Below are positions 8,473-17,958 of a stretch of 64,000 nt of DNA, piece after piece. A model generated the notes under the pieces. The model did not search any database. It saw nothing but the letters and a program-made list of their open reading frames with translations, and was not told the origin of the DNA. The stretch lies in the NCBI GenBank assembly GCA_944332995.1, contig CALVKR010000001.1:186001-250000 (forward strand). The letters are read 5' to 3'. The DNA is from an uncultured Clostridia bacterium (lineage in GTDB: Bacteria > Bacillota > Clostridia > Christensenellales > CAG-917). Numbering within the stretch: position 1 is the stretch's first letter; every line of letters begins with the position of its first letter. Position numbers and translations under genes: made by a program.

Positions 8473-9933
8473 CTAATCCATACGGATAATTTCGGTAAGA
8501 CCGTAATATTTGATGGCTTCTATAGTCTGCTTTACCCTGTCTTTCGACTTGTGGATAATGCCTCTGAAAAGTGCCTCTCCTCTTGTGAGCACGAAACGGT
8601 AACCGAGTTCCTTATCTCCCTGAATTTCAAACTTGCCGTTTTGAATGGAAAGTTTGAAGCTGTTGATATGCGAAAGCACCGTTTTGATATCCTTAAAACC
8701 GCCGTGTCCGTAAATTGCCTCGCCCTTGTTGGTAAAAAGGTGGTATCTGAGCGAGCCGTCGGAATTTTGATAAATTTCGTATTTTCCGAAAACGACGGCT
8801 TCGTCAAACTGACCGACGGGCGGATTGGGTGTGACAAGTTTCTTTAAGACGTCCTTTTTGACGTTGATTTTTTCGGAATCGGCAATTTTTACTTCCGTTT
8901 CCGCTTCCATCGACATTTTTTCTTTATAATTTTCCGCTTCCTCGCTTGCTCTTTGCTGAGATGCGACAACTATTCTCTCTTGAGCTATTTGCTTTATCTT
9001 CTCCTCGTCGGCAACAACCAAATGATTTTTGTTTTCTCTCGTCTCGAGCAACGCAGGCTGTTCGCTCTCGCTTTGAGCGACGACAGGCTCGGCTGAAGAT
9101 TCGCTAGTCTCTTTTTCCGTATCCGACTTAGGCTGTTGCTCCGCCTTTTCGACGGCGACTTCGTTTTGTTCCGACAAATCTTCAGAAGGCGCCTCCTCTT
9201 TCTTGCCCGCTCTCGTTATGACGGGAAGAACGATAGGCTCTTTTGTGGAAATTGCACTGACCTCTTCAACGGGACCGTCCGAGTGCGCAAGACCGCCCAC
9301 GGCGGCTTCCTGATTTTGGCGTGCGGCATTGGCTGCCAAAATCTCTTTGCGGACGGCTTCCACTTCGTCCGATAGCGAATTTTCAAATTCACGTTGCTGT
9401 TCTTCCAAAATTTTCATTTGCTCGGGGTCGCTTTGTTTATCCTTAAAAATTTTGGGCATATCGATGGGTTTGAACTCGTTCTTTTTTTCGGGAACGATTT
9501 CGTCGTAGGATACAAAAGAAGCGTCCTCCTCTTCCATCGTGTTTTCGGTATCGTCGATTTTTTTTGTCGGCTTAGACTCTATAATATACGAATCGTTAGC
9601 CTCGTTGGTATCGTCGTAGGTATAGTCGAGCTTAGCCTCGTCCATTTTCCTGACCCTGTCCGGGTCTACCTTTATTCCGTCACCCGGCATGGTGGAAACC
9701 TCGACGACGAGATCGCCGTCACGGACGATAAATTTTCCGGAATCGGATACCTCGTATTTTTTACCGTTACGCTTTACAAACTTCTTTTTCTCCCAACCTG
9801 CAAGCGCAAGGTTTCCTCTTATAAGAGAGGCAATCGTAAAGAAAACGATTAAAAAAGCAAGTATGGCGACAAGCGGCCACTTTACGTAGTCGCGCTGGAT
9901 GATGTCTAAAAATATTAAATAGCCTTGACTCAT
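8473..9933 (-). CDS. membrane-anchored protein with two C-terminal DUF1508 (YegP-like) repeats
   Basis: This 486-residue protein starts at the ATG at 9933, with TATAAGGAG eight bases upstream; a longer TTG start lacks a site. One membrane helix (about 20-42, WPLVAILAFLIVFFTIASLI) is followed by a short basic/beta segment (about 45-75), a long acidic Glu/Ser-rich, probably disordered region, and two C-terminal DUF1508-like units: KYEIYQNSDGSLRYHLF...GFKDIKTVLSHI and KFEIQGDKELGYRFVLTRGEALF. DUF1508 proteins such as YegP are small and of unknown role, so the membrane tether is unusual. It has its own promoter and terminator and is probably monocistronic. Confidence 0.72.
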   Translation of the reverse strand: MSQGYLIFLDIIQRDYVKWPLVAILAFLIVFFTIASLIRGNLALAGWEKKKFVKRNGKKYEVSDSGKFIVRDGDLVVEVSTMPGDGIKVDPDRVRKMDEAKLDYTYDDTNEANDSYIIESKPTKKIDDTENTMEEEDASFVSYDEIVPEKKNEFKPIDMPKIFKDKQSDPEQMKILEEQQREFENSLSDEVEAVRKEILAANAARQNQEAAVGGLAHSDGPVEEVSAISTKEPIVLPVITRAGKKEEAPSEDLSEQNEVAVEKAEQQPKSDTEKETSESSAEPVVAQSESEQPALLETRENKNHLVVADEEKIKQIAQERIVVASQQRASEEAENYKEKMSMEAETEVKIADSEKINVKKDVLKKLVTPNPPVGQFDEAVVFGKYEIYQNSDGSLRYHLFTNKGEAIYGHGGFKDIKTVLSHINSFKLSIQNGKFEIQGDKELGYRFVLTRGEALFRGIIHKSKDRVKQTIEAIKYYGLTEIIRMD

Positions 9934-9986
9934 AAATCTCCTTATAGATAGGCGCAATATATTATTGCCGACAGCTCGACAGTAAG

Positions 9987-10014
9987 ATTATACCATTTTA
10001 TATGGTTTAGTCAA
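9987..10014 (-). promoter_or_regulatory. sigma-A promoter of the DUF1508-like gene
   Basis: The minus strand reads TTGACT (10014-10009), a 16-bp spacer and TATAAT (9992-9987), about 54 bases before the ATG. Confidence 0.78.
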
Positions 10015-10034
10015 CCTGTTGCGCCCTTCAGGTA

Positions 10035-10646
10035 TCAGGTAAATTTCTCGGACGAGAGCAAAGTTACTATCATTTCTACAATAGGATTTATCCCGAGCGT
10101 TGACGAAACGGACAAATGATAGTCGTTTACGCCCCACTTTTTGCCGGTGTAGAAATTGAAATACTGCTCTCTTTTTTTATCAACCTTGTTTATCATCGAA
10201 AGCGCCTTTTTCTCGTCAAGGTTCTGACGGGCCATGATACGCTTTACCCTGTCTTCTATGGGCGCATAGATAAACACGTTGAGCACGTGAGGCATACCCT
10301 TAAGCACCTCGTTTCCGCACCTTCCGACGATGACGGCAGATTCGTTGATGGCGATATTTTTGATTATCTCCGATTCAATCAAAAAGAGTTTGTCGCTCAT
10401 GGAAAACTCAAAATTTCCGCCTACTATGTTGCCGTAATAATTCGGGGCGATGGGCACAAACAAGGGATTTGCCGATTTTTCGTCTATCTTCTCGATTGTG
10501 TCGGGGCTAAAGCCCGATTTTTGTGCGGCAAGTTCAATCAAGGTTTTGTCATAGCACTTTATACCGAGCCTATCGGCAAGAGCCTTGCCTATTTCCTTTC
10601 CGCCGCTTCCGTATTGTCTGCCGATTGTAACAACAAAATTTTGCAT
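10035..10646 (-). CDS. cytidylate kinase-like family protein
   Basis: This 203-residue protein has the signature opening VVTIGRQYGSGGKEIGKALADRLG, a P-loop variant typical of the cytidylate-kinase-like family of Clostridia. Other family marks are CYDKTLIELAA, a central SAVIVGRCGNEVL and FIYAPIEDRVKRI. These proteins are thought to phosphorylate a nucleotide or small metabolite; the true substrate is not established. A GGGGG-type ribosome-binding site lies six bases before the ATG. It has its own promoter, though read-through from comEC upstream is possible. Confidence 0.87.
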   Translation of the reverse strand: MQNFVVTIGRQYGSGGKEIGKALADRLGIKCYDKTLIELAAQKSGFSPDTIEKIDEKSANPLFVPIAPNYYGNIVGGNFEFSMSDKLFLIESEIIKNIAINESAVIVGRCGNEVLKGMPHVLNVFIYAPIEDRVKRIMARQNLDEKKALSMINKVDKKREQYFNFYTGKKWGVNDYHLSVSSTLGINPIVEMIVTLLSSEKFT

Positions 10647-10674
10647 AATAAACCCCCTATCCCTTATTTATTTT

Positions 10675-10702
10675 ATTTTAACATACCAAAAAAATAAGTC
10701 AA
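10675..10702 (-). promoter_or_regulatory. sigma-A promoter of the cytidylate-kinase-like gene
   Basis: The minus strand reads TTGACT (10702-10697), a 16-bp spacer and TAAAAT (10680-10675), about 29 bases before the ATG. Confidence 0.72.
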
Positions 10703-10718
10703 GATACAAAATACACAC

Positions 10719-12230
10719 TTACACGGCAAAATTGACTACCGCCGAAAGAGCAAGGAACAATGCAAGAAGCAAAAGGGATATTTTTATCTTTAAATCTCGT
10801 CTTGCGAATACAAATCTGCTCGACGTTATTATTGCAAGATAATAGCCTATCGAAAATACGCCCATTCCGACGGCTGATATGCTCGCCACCGCCACCGACG
10901 ACAGAGCCATGACCGTTGCTTTGAACGGTATCAATAAATAATCGAGCACGACAAGTATTTGCGGCAGAGGAATTATGAGCGTAAACAGCGTCAATACGAT
11001 AACGCCTATATACATAAAACTCATTAGCGGCAACACAATAAGATTTGAAATTAAAAAGAAAACGGGAAACTGTCCAAACACGTTCGTCACCACGGGATAC
11101 GTCATCACGTTGGTGGAAAGCGACGTCGCCACAAGCTGTGTGAATTTGTTGTCACGCTTGAAGAATTTGATAATCGGTTTGTTGAGCAAAAGAATACCGA
11201 GCACCGCAAGCACGGAAAGCTGAAACCCGACGGCAAAGAGGTTTACGGGATTTATCAGCATTATGATTATCGCGGCAAGCGACAGTGCCGACAGATAATC
11301 CGGCTTTTTACCGAACGCCCTCGCGCCCATAAGACACATTGTCATTATAAAAGCTCTCATAGCACTTGAGGCGAAACCGCAAAAGACAAGGTAAATCAAA
11401 AGCAACACGCCGACAACGGCAAGCCTTATCACGCTTTTGACTTTACACTTTTTGAGTATCCAACTGACGAACATTGCGAGTATGGAAATATGAAGACCGG
11501 ATATTGCAAGCACGTGCGCCAGACCGCTCACTTTTACGTCGTCGTATAAGTTTTCGTTCATCGTGCTTTTATCCCCGAAAATGAGAGCGGTTGCGATATC
11601 TGCCGTATCAGGACGGGTGTAGGTATAAAAGTTTTCTTTTACCTTAAGCTCCGTATCGGTGAAGAAATCGAGCTTTCCGTCCGCTATTTTATAACAGCTA
11701 TAAGTAAATACGCCGTAGTACGAGCCCTTGACAAATACGGACGAGAAAAGAGAATCGAAAGGATTAAACTCGTTTGTGTATACGGTTGCCTTCATCTCTA
11801 CGTAGTCACCGGGACGGAAATCTATGTCGTCGGAATAAAAATAGACGTTTGCCTGTCCGCTGTAACTTTTGCCGTTTACGGAAACGGAATCGATAGTGAA
11901 GTAAAACTCGTCGGATAAAGTTATCTCGCTCGTCACCTGACCTCTCAGCGTTATGTTATCACCCGATTTAAGTACGTTTGAATTGTAAATATCCCCTGCG
12001 CCGATTATCGCAAGAAACCCAATAAGTGCGCACAAAGCAAGATAGGCGAATTTGCGGACGTATTTTACCGAAAACAGGACTGTGACGGCTATGACGAAAA
12101 GGCAAAACAACGCAATCTTTGCGCCTAAAGAGGATACGCACGCAGCGCCTATTAAAATGCCGAGCGAAAACGTCACCGCCATAAACAGAAGCGGACGGTG
12201 ACCAAACAGTCTTTTCGTCATACACGACAA
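10719..12230 (-). CDS. comEC: ComEC/Rec2-type competence membrane channel without the nuclease-like domain
   Basis: This 503-residue polytopic membrane protein has two or three N-terminal helices, an OB-like extracellular segment (about 85-185, NITLRGQVTSEITLSDEFYF) and the Competence domain with the signature LAHVLAISGLHISILAMF. It ends after the helices at about residue 500. Full-length ComEC has a further C-terminal metallo-beta-lactamase-like domain, absent here, as in many Clostridia. The start is taken as TTG at 12230 because AAAGGAAAGG lies about eight bases upstream; the ATG three codons later is too far from it. With dprA and comM in the window it suggests DNA-uptake capacity, but no type IV pilus genes are seen here. 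Confidence 0.88.
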   Translation of the reverse strand: MSCMTKRLFGHRPLLFMAVTFSLGILIGAACVSSLGAKIALFCLFVIAVTVLFSVKYVRKFAYLALCALIGFLAIIGAGDIYNSNVLKSGDNITLRGQVTSEITLSDEFYFTIDSVSVNGKSYSGQANVYFYSDDIDFRPGDYVEMKATVYTNEFNPFDSLFSSVFVKGSYYGVFTYSCYKIADGKLDFFTDTELKVKENFYTYTRPDTADIATALIFGDKSTMNENLYDDVKVSGLAHVLAISGLHISILAMFVSWILKKCKVKSVIRLAVVGVLLLIYLVFCGFASSAMRAFIMTMCLMGARAFGKKPDYLSALSLAAIIIMLINPVNLFAVGFQLSVLAVLGILLLNKPIIKFFKRDNKFTQLVATSLSTNVMTYPVVTNVFGQFPVFFLISNLIVLPLMSFMYIGVIVLTLFTLIIPLPQILVVLDYLLIPFKATVMALSSVAVASISAVGMGVFSIGYYLAIITSSRFVFARRDLKIKISLLLLALFLALSAVVNFAV

Positions 12231-12308
12231 GGCAAAAGCCTTTCCTTTTTCTTTTGTAATAAGTTAAATTAAAACAAAATTGCCGCCATATTATGTGCGG
12301 CAATATCG

Positions 12309-12845
12309 TTATTTTTTACCAAACTTTTTTTGATAGACTTTGATGTTGTCCTCGATAATCATTTCGGCAAACTTTCTGTCTTTCACCTGATATACGGTAG
12401 TAACTTTTCCCTCGAGCTGTTTGTAAACTCTGAAGAAGTGTGAAATTTCGTCCATGACGTGCGGAGGCAAATCTTCGATTTCCTTATATCCGTTCCAGGT
12501 CGGGTCTTTAAACGGAATGGCGATGATTTTATAGTCCATCGCTCCGCTGTCTTCCATCATGACAACGCCGATAGGATAACAACGCACCATAGCCATGGGA
12601 ACGATAGGCTCGCTACACAAGACCAACACGTCAAGCGGGTCGTCGTCATCGCTGTAAGTTTTAGGGATAAATCCGTAGTTAGCGGGATAGTGCGTTGAGG
12701 TATATAAAACTCTGTCAAGAATCAATACGCCCGTGGATTTGTCGAGTTCGTATTTGTTTTTGCTACCTTTTGAAATTTCGATAACGGTGATAAAGTCGGT
12801 CGGGGTAATCCTTGACGGCTCTATGTCGTGCCATATGCAACTCAT
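12309..12845 (-). CDS. ppa: inorganic pyrophosphatase, family I
   Basis: This 178-residue cytoplasmic enzyme hydrolyses pyrophosphate to phosphate with Mg2+. The metal-binding motif DDDDPLDVLVL (about 65-75) and the lead-in THYPANYGFIPKTYSDDDDP are canonical for the soluble family I hexameric enzymes. Length is typical. The start has GGGAGAA upstream. It has its own TTGACT/TAAAAT promoter and lies downstream of icd in the same direction. Confidence 0.93.
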   Translation of the reverse strand: MSCIWHDIEPSRITPTDFITVIEISKGSKNKYELDKSTGVLILDRVLYTSTHYPANYGFIPKTYSDDDDPLDVLVLCSEPIVPMAMVRCYPIGVVMMEDSGAMDYKIIAIPFKDPTWNGYKEIEDLPPHVMDEISHFFRVYKQLEGKVTTVYQVKDRKFAEMIIEDNIKVYQKKFGKK

Positions 12846-12897
12846 ATAAATTCTCCCTTTTTGTTTGTAAGTTTTTTGTCGTAAATTAACTTTTTAT

Positions 12898-12926
12898 ATT
12901 TTAACACAGCAAACGGCTAAAGTCAA
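12898..12926 (-). promoter_or_regulatory. sigma-A promoter of ppa
   Basis: The minus strand reads TTGACT (12926-12921), a 17-bp spacer and TAAAAT (12903-12898), about 53 bases before the ATG. Confidence 0.75.
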
Positions 12927-12956
12927 TATGGATATATCAACACGCCGTGTATACGC

Positions 12957-14153
12957 TCACAGTCTTGAGGCTATGGCGTCGAAAAACTCCTCGGTGTTGA
13001 GCGCATGCGTTTTTTTGGACTTATCGAACAATGCGGCAAGGTCTTTTGTCATATATCCGCTCTCTATTGTGTCGATGACCGCCTTTTCGAGTTTTTCGGC
13101 AAAAGCGACAAGCTCGGGCGTTAAGTCAAGTTCTCCCCTCTTTTTAAACGCGCCCGTCCAGGCAAAGATTGTCGCCACGGGATTGGTGGACGTCTTTTCG
13201 CCCCTCAGATAGCGATAATAATGTCTTGTGACAGTGCCGTGCGCCGCCTCGTATTCGTAATTGCCGTCGGGCGAAACGAGCACGGAAGTCATCATTGCAA
13301 GCGAGCCGAACGCAGTAGCCACCATATCGCTCATGACGTCGCCGTCGTAATTTTTTATCGCCCATATCATACCGCCGTTGCTTCTCATGACTCTCGCCAC
13401 GGCGTCGTCAATAAGCGTATAGAAATATTCTATGCCTGCTTTCTCGAATTTTTCTTTATATTCGGCGTCGTATACCTCTTGAAAGATATCCTTAAAACGG
13501 TGGTCGTATTTTTTTGAAATCGTGTCCTTGGTGGAAAACCAAAGGTCCTTTTTTTCGGACAGGGCAAAATTGAAACAGCTTCTTGCAAAACTGTATATGC
13601 TCTTGTCGAGATTATGCTGTCCCTGCACAACTCCTGCGGTATCGGCAAAATCGAAAATGAGGTCTTTTGACGGATTTTTGCCTTCGACGACGAGATATGC
13701 TTTATCTCCCTGTTCCACTCGCCTTTCCACGTTTTTGTATACGTCGCCGTATGCGTGACGGGCAATGATTATCGGGCTCGTCCACGTCGGAACAAGCGGC
13801 GTTACGCCCTTAACCAAAACGGGCGCTCTGAAAACGGTTCCGTCCAAAATCGCCCTTATCGTGCCGTTGGGGCTCTTCCACATCTCGGAAAGATTGTATT
13901 CTTCCACTCTCTGCGCATTGGGCGTTATCGTAGCGCACTTGACCGCCACGTGATGCTTTAAAGTTGCGTTTGCCGCATCGGAAGTGACTTTATCTTTTGT
14001 CGCCTCACGGTTTATGAGCGATAAATCGTAATACTCCGTTTTTAAATTTACAAACGGGCAGATAAGTTTGTCTTTTACAAGTTGCCAGATGACTCTCGTC
14101 ATTTCATCGCCGTCCATTTCGACGATGGGGTTTTTCATTTCGATTTTAGTCAT
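12957..14153 (-). CDS. icd: NADP-dependent isocitrate dehydrogenase, eukaryote-like homodimeric type
   Basis: This 398-residue enzyme oxidises isocitrate to 2-oxoglutarate and CO2, supplying carbon for glutamate. It starts [19 protein letters not shown] and carries the substrate loop [19 protein letters not shown], the metal-binding DGDVMSD and the cofactor segment [18 protein letters not shown], all typical of subfamily II (eukaryotic-type) NADP-IDH rather than the E. coli type. Length is normal. A GAGGTGAT site precedes the ATG. It has its own promoter and is followed by ppa. No other TCA-cycle gene is nearby. Confidence 0.95.
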   Translation of the reverse strand: MTKIEMKNPIVEMDGDEMTRVIWQLVKDKLICPFVNLKTEYYDLSLINREATKDKVTSDAANATLKHHVAVKCATITPNAQRVEEYNLSEMWKSPNGTIRAILDGTVFRAPVLVKGVTPLVPTWTSPIIIARHAYGDVYKNVERRVEQGDKAYLVVEGKNPSKDLIFDFADTAGVVQGQHNLDKSIYSFARSCFNFALSEKKDLWFSTKDTISKKYDHRFKDIFQEVYDAEYKEKFEKAGIEYFYTLIDDAVARVMRSNGGMIWAIKNYDGDVMSDMVATAFGSLAMMTSVLVSPDGNYEYEAAHGTVTRHYYRYLRGEKTSTNPVATIFAWTGAFKKRGELDLTPELVAFAEKLEKAVIDTIESGYMTKDLAALFDKSKKTHALNTEEFFDAIASRL

Positions 14154-14170
14154 ACTATCACCTCAGACAA

Positions 14171-14199
14171 ATTTTAGCAAACAATGCGGAAATTAACAA
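14171..14199 (-). promoter_or_regulatory. probable promoter of icd
   Basis: The minus strand reads TTGTTA (14199-14194), a 17-bp spacer and TAAAAT (14176-14171), close to the ATG at 14153. The -35 is imperfect. Confidence 0.5.
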
Positions 14200-14259
14200 G
14201 AAAATTAAAAGGGAAATTTTAACATTTTAAAAATTTGTCTTTAATCTGTCTTATAAAAA

Positions 14260-14285
14260 AAATCGGTATGAGTGCATACCGATTT
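14260..14285 (-). terminator. intrinsic terminator of the murF-ddl unit
   Basis: The 11-bp stem AAATCGGTATG/CATACCGATTT with a four-base loop is followed on the minus strand by eight Ts. It lies just after the ddl stop. Confidence 0.88.
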
Positions 14286-14292
14286 ATCTTTT

Positions 14293-15399
14293 TCAGTTTT
14301 TAAGGCTCACCTTTTCCCCGCTGAAATATTCGAGAACTCTACTTTCAAATTTTATCGGCGGTTTTTTTTGCCGTATAGCTTCCTCTATGATTATGTCGAG
14401 GAGAGTGCCGTAGTCAATCCCCAAAGGCTCGAACAGATAATTTGCAAGGCTTCCCGGGATAGTATTCATTTCGTTGATATAAACTTTTTTCATATCCTCC
14501 GTCAAAAGATAATCGAACCGCACGACGCCCTTTAGGTCAAGCTCGCAGTAAATTCTTTTCGACTGCGCCCTGATAAGGCTTGCCGTTCCCTTTTCTATAT
14601 CGGCAGGAAGTTGCCGAGCCGTCTTTTCGCCGCCCACGTATTTATCTTCAAAAGACAGAATATCGCCGCTGCTTATCGGACGCTCCACTTCGGAAACGAT
14701 TATCTCGCCGTTACGTCTTACGCAGGCGCAGTTTATCTCAATAAAGTTTATTATCTTGCGTTCGGCAATAACTTTATCGCCAAAGCAAAACGCCACGTCA
14801 AAGGCACGGAACAGTTCTTCACGGCAGTTTACGCTGTTTATGCCTATGCTGCTTCCCTGGCTTGACGGCTTGACTACAAGCGGATAGTCGAGGAAAGTTT
14901 CTATATAATGCGCCGTCTTTTCGGGTGACTTTTCGTAGTCGATTTTGCATATCGTCAAGTATTTTGGCACGTTTAAAATGAGATTTTCAAACGCTTGTTT
15001 GCTTATTATCTTATCCATACCGACAGCCGACGCCAAAACTCCGCTTGAAGTATAAGGCAAGCCGTGGCACTCCAACAGCCCTTGAAGCGAGCCGTTTTCT
15101 CCGTCACCGCCGTGAGTCAGAAGCAAGGCGCAATCAGGTTTTACCAATTTTTTGAGTTTTCCGCCTTTGACCTCGCACAAGACGGAATCGACGAGAGCGA
15201 CGTGCGTATATCTTTCCGCCCTGAAAGGACAAAACTGCCCCACTTCCTCATAGTCGCCCAGATACCACTTATCCGATATAAAGACGGGATAAACTTTGTA
15301 TTTATCTCTGTCGAGCCTGCCTATCGCCTCGATTGCCGTAATGACGGAAATATCCTTTTCCACCGAGTTGCCACCGAACAGTGCCAAAATATTTTTCAT
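14293..15399 (-). CDS. ddl: D-alanine--D-alanine ligase
   Basis: This 368-residue ATP-grasp enzyme joins two D-Ala for peptidoglycan. It shows LLLTHGGDGENGSLQG, the ATP-binding KPSSQGSSIGI and the metal/active-site NEMNTIPGS. The length matches Ddl. It directly follows murF (9-bp gap), which uses its product, giving a two-step cell-wall unit. Resistance-type D-Ala-D-Lac specificity cannot be excluded by eye, but no van genes accompany it. A GGGGGG-rich site precedes the ATG. Confidence 0.94.
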   Translation of the reverse strand: MKNILALFGGNSVEKDISVITAIEAIGRLDRDKYKVYPVFISDKWYLGDYEEVGQFCPFRAERYTHVALVDSVLCEVKGGKLKKLVKPDCALLLTHGGDGENGSLQGLLECHGLPYTSSGVLASAVGMDKIISKQAFENLILNVPKYLTICKIDYEKSPEKTAHYIETFLDYPLVVKPSSQGSSIGINSVNCREELFRAFDVAFCFGDKVIAERKIINFIEINCACVRRNGEIIVSEVERPISSGDILSFEDKYVGGEKTARQLPADIEKGTASLIRAQSKRIYCELDLKGVVRFDYLLTEDMKKVYINEMNTIPGSLANYLFEPLGIDYGTLLDIIIEEAIRQKKPPIKFESRVLEYFSGEKVSLKN

Positions 15400-15408
15400 A
15401 GTCCCCCC

Positions 15409-16968
15409 TTAATAATTGTCGGGCAAGTCGTTGAGCATCAAAAGCGTGTCGCCCGATTTTAAAATTGAAGCAAAGCTATCTTTTGCGGTGCCAAGTTTAT
15501 CGAACACGAACACGCACTCGGGTTTCATACCTGCCTCGGTGAGTCCGTCTTTTATTATCGCCGCACGTTTTGCCCCTATCAGTATGGCGATATCCGCCGC
15601 CATACCTATCCGCTCGCCAAGCAGAAAATTTTGTCTGCACTCCTCGTCGCCGAGCTCAACAAGTCCCGGAGTGAGCACGACTTTTCTGCCCTCCGACGAC
15701 TTGAGCACTTCAAGCGCCGCTTTCATTCCCTCGGGATTTCCGTTGAACGTGTCGTCTATTATATTTATTCTTCCGCTCTTTATCAGTTGCAAGCGGTGCG
15801 GAACGCTTTCCATGTTCTCTATCGCATCTTCTATATCGCCTATATCCACGCCCAGCTTATACGCCATAACCGCCGCCAGGGCAAGATTCTGAAGATTGTG
15901 TCGTCCAAGCAGTCTCGTCTTTAAAACGAGAGTATGATTGTCAAGGCGCATTATAAAATCGCTTCCGTCCGCTCTTGTATCCACGCTGTCTAACGAGCAA
16001 AAGTCGTCGGGCATAAATCCTGCGTAAAGGACCCCCTTTTCCCTCTTTATATATCTGCACCCCGACGGCGCCACTTTCACTCCGCCGACGCCGAACACCT
16101 TATACTTCTCGTCTATAATATTCTCTATACACTTAAAGGTTTCAAGGTGTTGCTTTGTAATTCCCGTCAGTATGGCGTGATCGGGTTTTATCAGTTTCAT
16201 CAAAAACTCCACGTCGCCTACGTGTCTTGCTCCCATCTCGACGATAAACACCTGCTCCCCTTTGTATTCCTTTGTCATATACGCCATACCCAAAGGCGTG
16301 TTGTAGCTTTCTTTGGTCATAAGCACGGAATACTTTTTCGACAGCATGGCGGCAAGATAATTTTTAACCGACGTCTTGCCGTAACTTCCCGTTATTGCTA
16401 TCTTTATGAGCGATTTGTTGTCGCCAAACACCTTTGACACCTTTTTATAATATCTCTTTTTGTTGGCTTCCTCGAAAGGACGGACGGCGAGCGCAATAAA
16501 GGCAAATATGAAAGGTGCCAAAAACTGAACGGCAAACGGCAATGCCACAAGATAATATCCTTCCACTTCGTTTATATCGCACAGCGCCGCCGACAGCACA
16601 TATAAGCAACAGACCGCAACAGTGTTGACTGCCAAAAGCCTCTTTACCCTCTTGGTATACACAAGCGGCTTTTTTGCCTTAAAGCGGTTGAGCGAAAAAA
16701 TTTCCGCCCCCACGCAGACAAAAAACAACACGCATATCGCTATACCCCACGCCCTTTTGTCCGCTACGGGGATAAAGACGAGGTATACTACGAAAAACAC
16801 AAGAGATATTGCCGCACTCACCGTAAAGGCAGGCAAAAACCGTTTTGAGGTAAATATGCTCTTTTCGCTGTAACCTCCCAGCTGAAGATTGTGCAGATAA
16901 GGCTTGAGCATAAACGGAAAACATATCGTTCCCAAAACTGTAACCAAAGCATATACGGCGTAATTCAT
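15409..16968 (-). CDS. murF: MurF-type ligase with an N-terminal membrane domain
   Basis: This 519-residue protein adds D-Ala-D-Ala to UDP-MurNAc-tripeptide. The first 165 residues hold about five membrane helices (including FTVSAAISLVFFVVYLVF and LAPFIFAFIALAVRPF). The Mur ligase core follows: P-loop ITGSYGKTSVKNYLAAML (about 192-209), NTPLGMAYMTKE, VEMGARHVGD, GRHNLQNLALAAVMAYKLG and the domain-3 entry IIDDTFNGNPEGM. Classical MurF is soluble and about 450 residues, with a different N-terminal domain; membrane-headed forms occur in Clostridia. The anchor may place the step near MraY. It lies between a hydrolase gene and ddl. Confidence 0.88.
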   Translation of the reverse strand: MNYAVYALVTVLGTICFPFMLKPYLHNLQLGGYSEKSIFTSKRFLPAFTVSAAISLVFFVVYLVFIPVADKRAWGIAICVLFFVCVGAEIFSLNRFKAKKPLVYTKRVKRLLAVNTVAVCCLYVLSAALCDINEVEGYYLVALPFAVQFLAPFIFAFIALAVRPFEEANKKRYYKKVSKVFGDNKSLIKIAITGSYGKTSVKNYLAAMLSKKYSVLMTKESYNTPLGMAYMTKEYKGEQVFIVEMGARHVGDVEFLMKLIKPDHAILTGITKQHLETFKCIENIIDEKYKVFGVGGVKVAPSGCRYIKREKGVLYAGFMPDDFCSLDSVDTRADGSDFIMRLDNHTLVLKTRLLGRHNLQNLALAAVMAYKLGVDIGDIEDAIENMESVPHRLQLIKSGRINIIDDTFNGNPEGMKAALEVLKSSEGRKVVLTPGLVELGDEECRQNFLLGERIGMAADIAILIGAKRAAIIKDGLTEAGMKPECVFVFDKLGTAKDSFASILKSGDTLLMLNDLPDNY

Positions 16969-17104
16969 AATTCCCTCGCTTTTCGATATGCCTTTGCCTT
17001 ATCCTTAAACCTTACGGCGCAACGGAGATAGGCACAGCAACGCCTATAAACATAAGGCAGAGTATCGATAATTTAATAAATGATTTTACCGAGGCAATTA
17101 TCAC

Positions 17105-17809
17105 CTATTGAACGAATGCTTTAAAAATTTTTATGAAAGTATTATAGTCGTCGATATAGGAGTGATGCCCTCCGTCAAGATAAAAAAGCGCACTGCCCGA
17201 TATATGCTTGCACATTTTTCGAGCCATATATCTCGGAGTTTCCTTATCACGCTTTCCCCAAAATATCGCCGTGGGACAGGTTATCTTTTTCAAAAGTCCC
17301 GTCTGATCGTAGTTGACGACTTTTTTGAAAGTCTCTTTCATAACGGGGGACAATACGGCATAATCTATAGAACCGCTAAGTCCTCTGCCCCTCACCTTTT
17401 TTAAAAACTTATGAAGACACACCAAAAAATAATACTTTATCCCCCGCCTCGGCTTTATGCCTGCGCTGTCGATAAGCACGAGTTTGTTTACAAGGTGCGG
17501 CTTAGTCGCCGCTATCTCTATAGCCACTCTGCCGCCGAACGAGTGCCCCACTATCACGGCGTCCTCGATTTTCAGTCTGTTCATCGTTTCGACAACGGCG
17601 GCGGCGTATTCTTTGACGCCTATCGGTGCGGCAGGCTCGGGAGAGTGCCCGAAGCCGTAAAAATCAACCAGCGTCGAGCGATATCCCGCCATCGTTTTCG
17701 CCACAAACTCAAAACTTAAAATACTGCCGCCCCAACCGTGCAGAAAGATTATATCTCTGCCCTGTCCGACGGTCGCAAAATTTAAAATAGGCGCCTCCTT
17801 TTTATCCAT
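17105..17809 (-). CDS. alpha/beta-hydrolase fold protein
   Basis: This 234-residue protein shows the oxyanion segment IIFLHGWGGSILSFE, the nucleophile elbow VIVGHSFGGRVAIEIAA (Ser at about 92), an acid region FWGKRDKETP and a C-terminal His in LDGGHHSY. It has no signal peptide, so a cytoplasmic esterase or C-C hydrolase role is likely; the substrate cannot be told. It lies upstream of murF with a 136-bp gap. No good ribosome-binding site precedes its ATG. Confidence 0.85.
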   Translation of the reverse strand: MDKKEAPILNFATVGQGRDIIFLHGWGGSILSFEFVAKTMAGYRSTLVDFYGFGHSPEPAAPIGVKEYAAAVVETMNRLKIEDAVIVGHSFGGRVAIEIAATKPHLVNKLVLIDSAGIKPRRGIKYYFLVCLHKFLKKVRGRGLSGSIDYAVLSPVMKETFKKVVNYDQTGLLKKITCPTAIFWGKRDKETPRYMARKMCKHISGSALFYLDGGHHSYIDDYNTFIKIFKAFVQ

Positions 17810-17941
17810 ACAATTTATGAGAAAGGATTAAAAAAGGTGAACGCCTTAATAAATTTGCACTGTAAAAAATGACGGCAAACAAATTTATATTTATCAAACT
17901 TTATAAAAGTATAAAAAATTATTCTTTATCTAAATAAAAAA

Positions 17942-17958
17942 GCAGCCTTAAAGGCTGC
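17942..17958 (-). terminator. intrinsic terminator overlapping the rimI stop codon
   Basis: GCAGCC/GGCTGC with a TTTAA loop that contains the rimI stop codon, followed on the minus strand by TTTTTTATTT. It ends the ribU-tsaE/tsaB/rimI operon. Confidence 0.85.
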
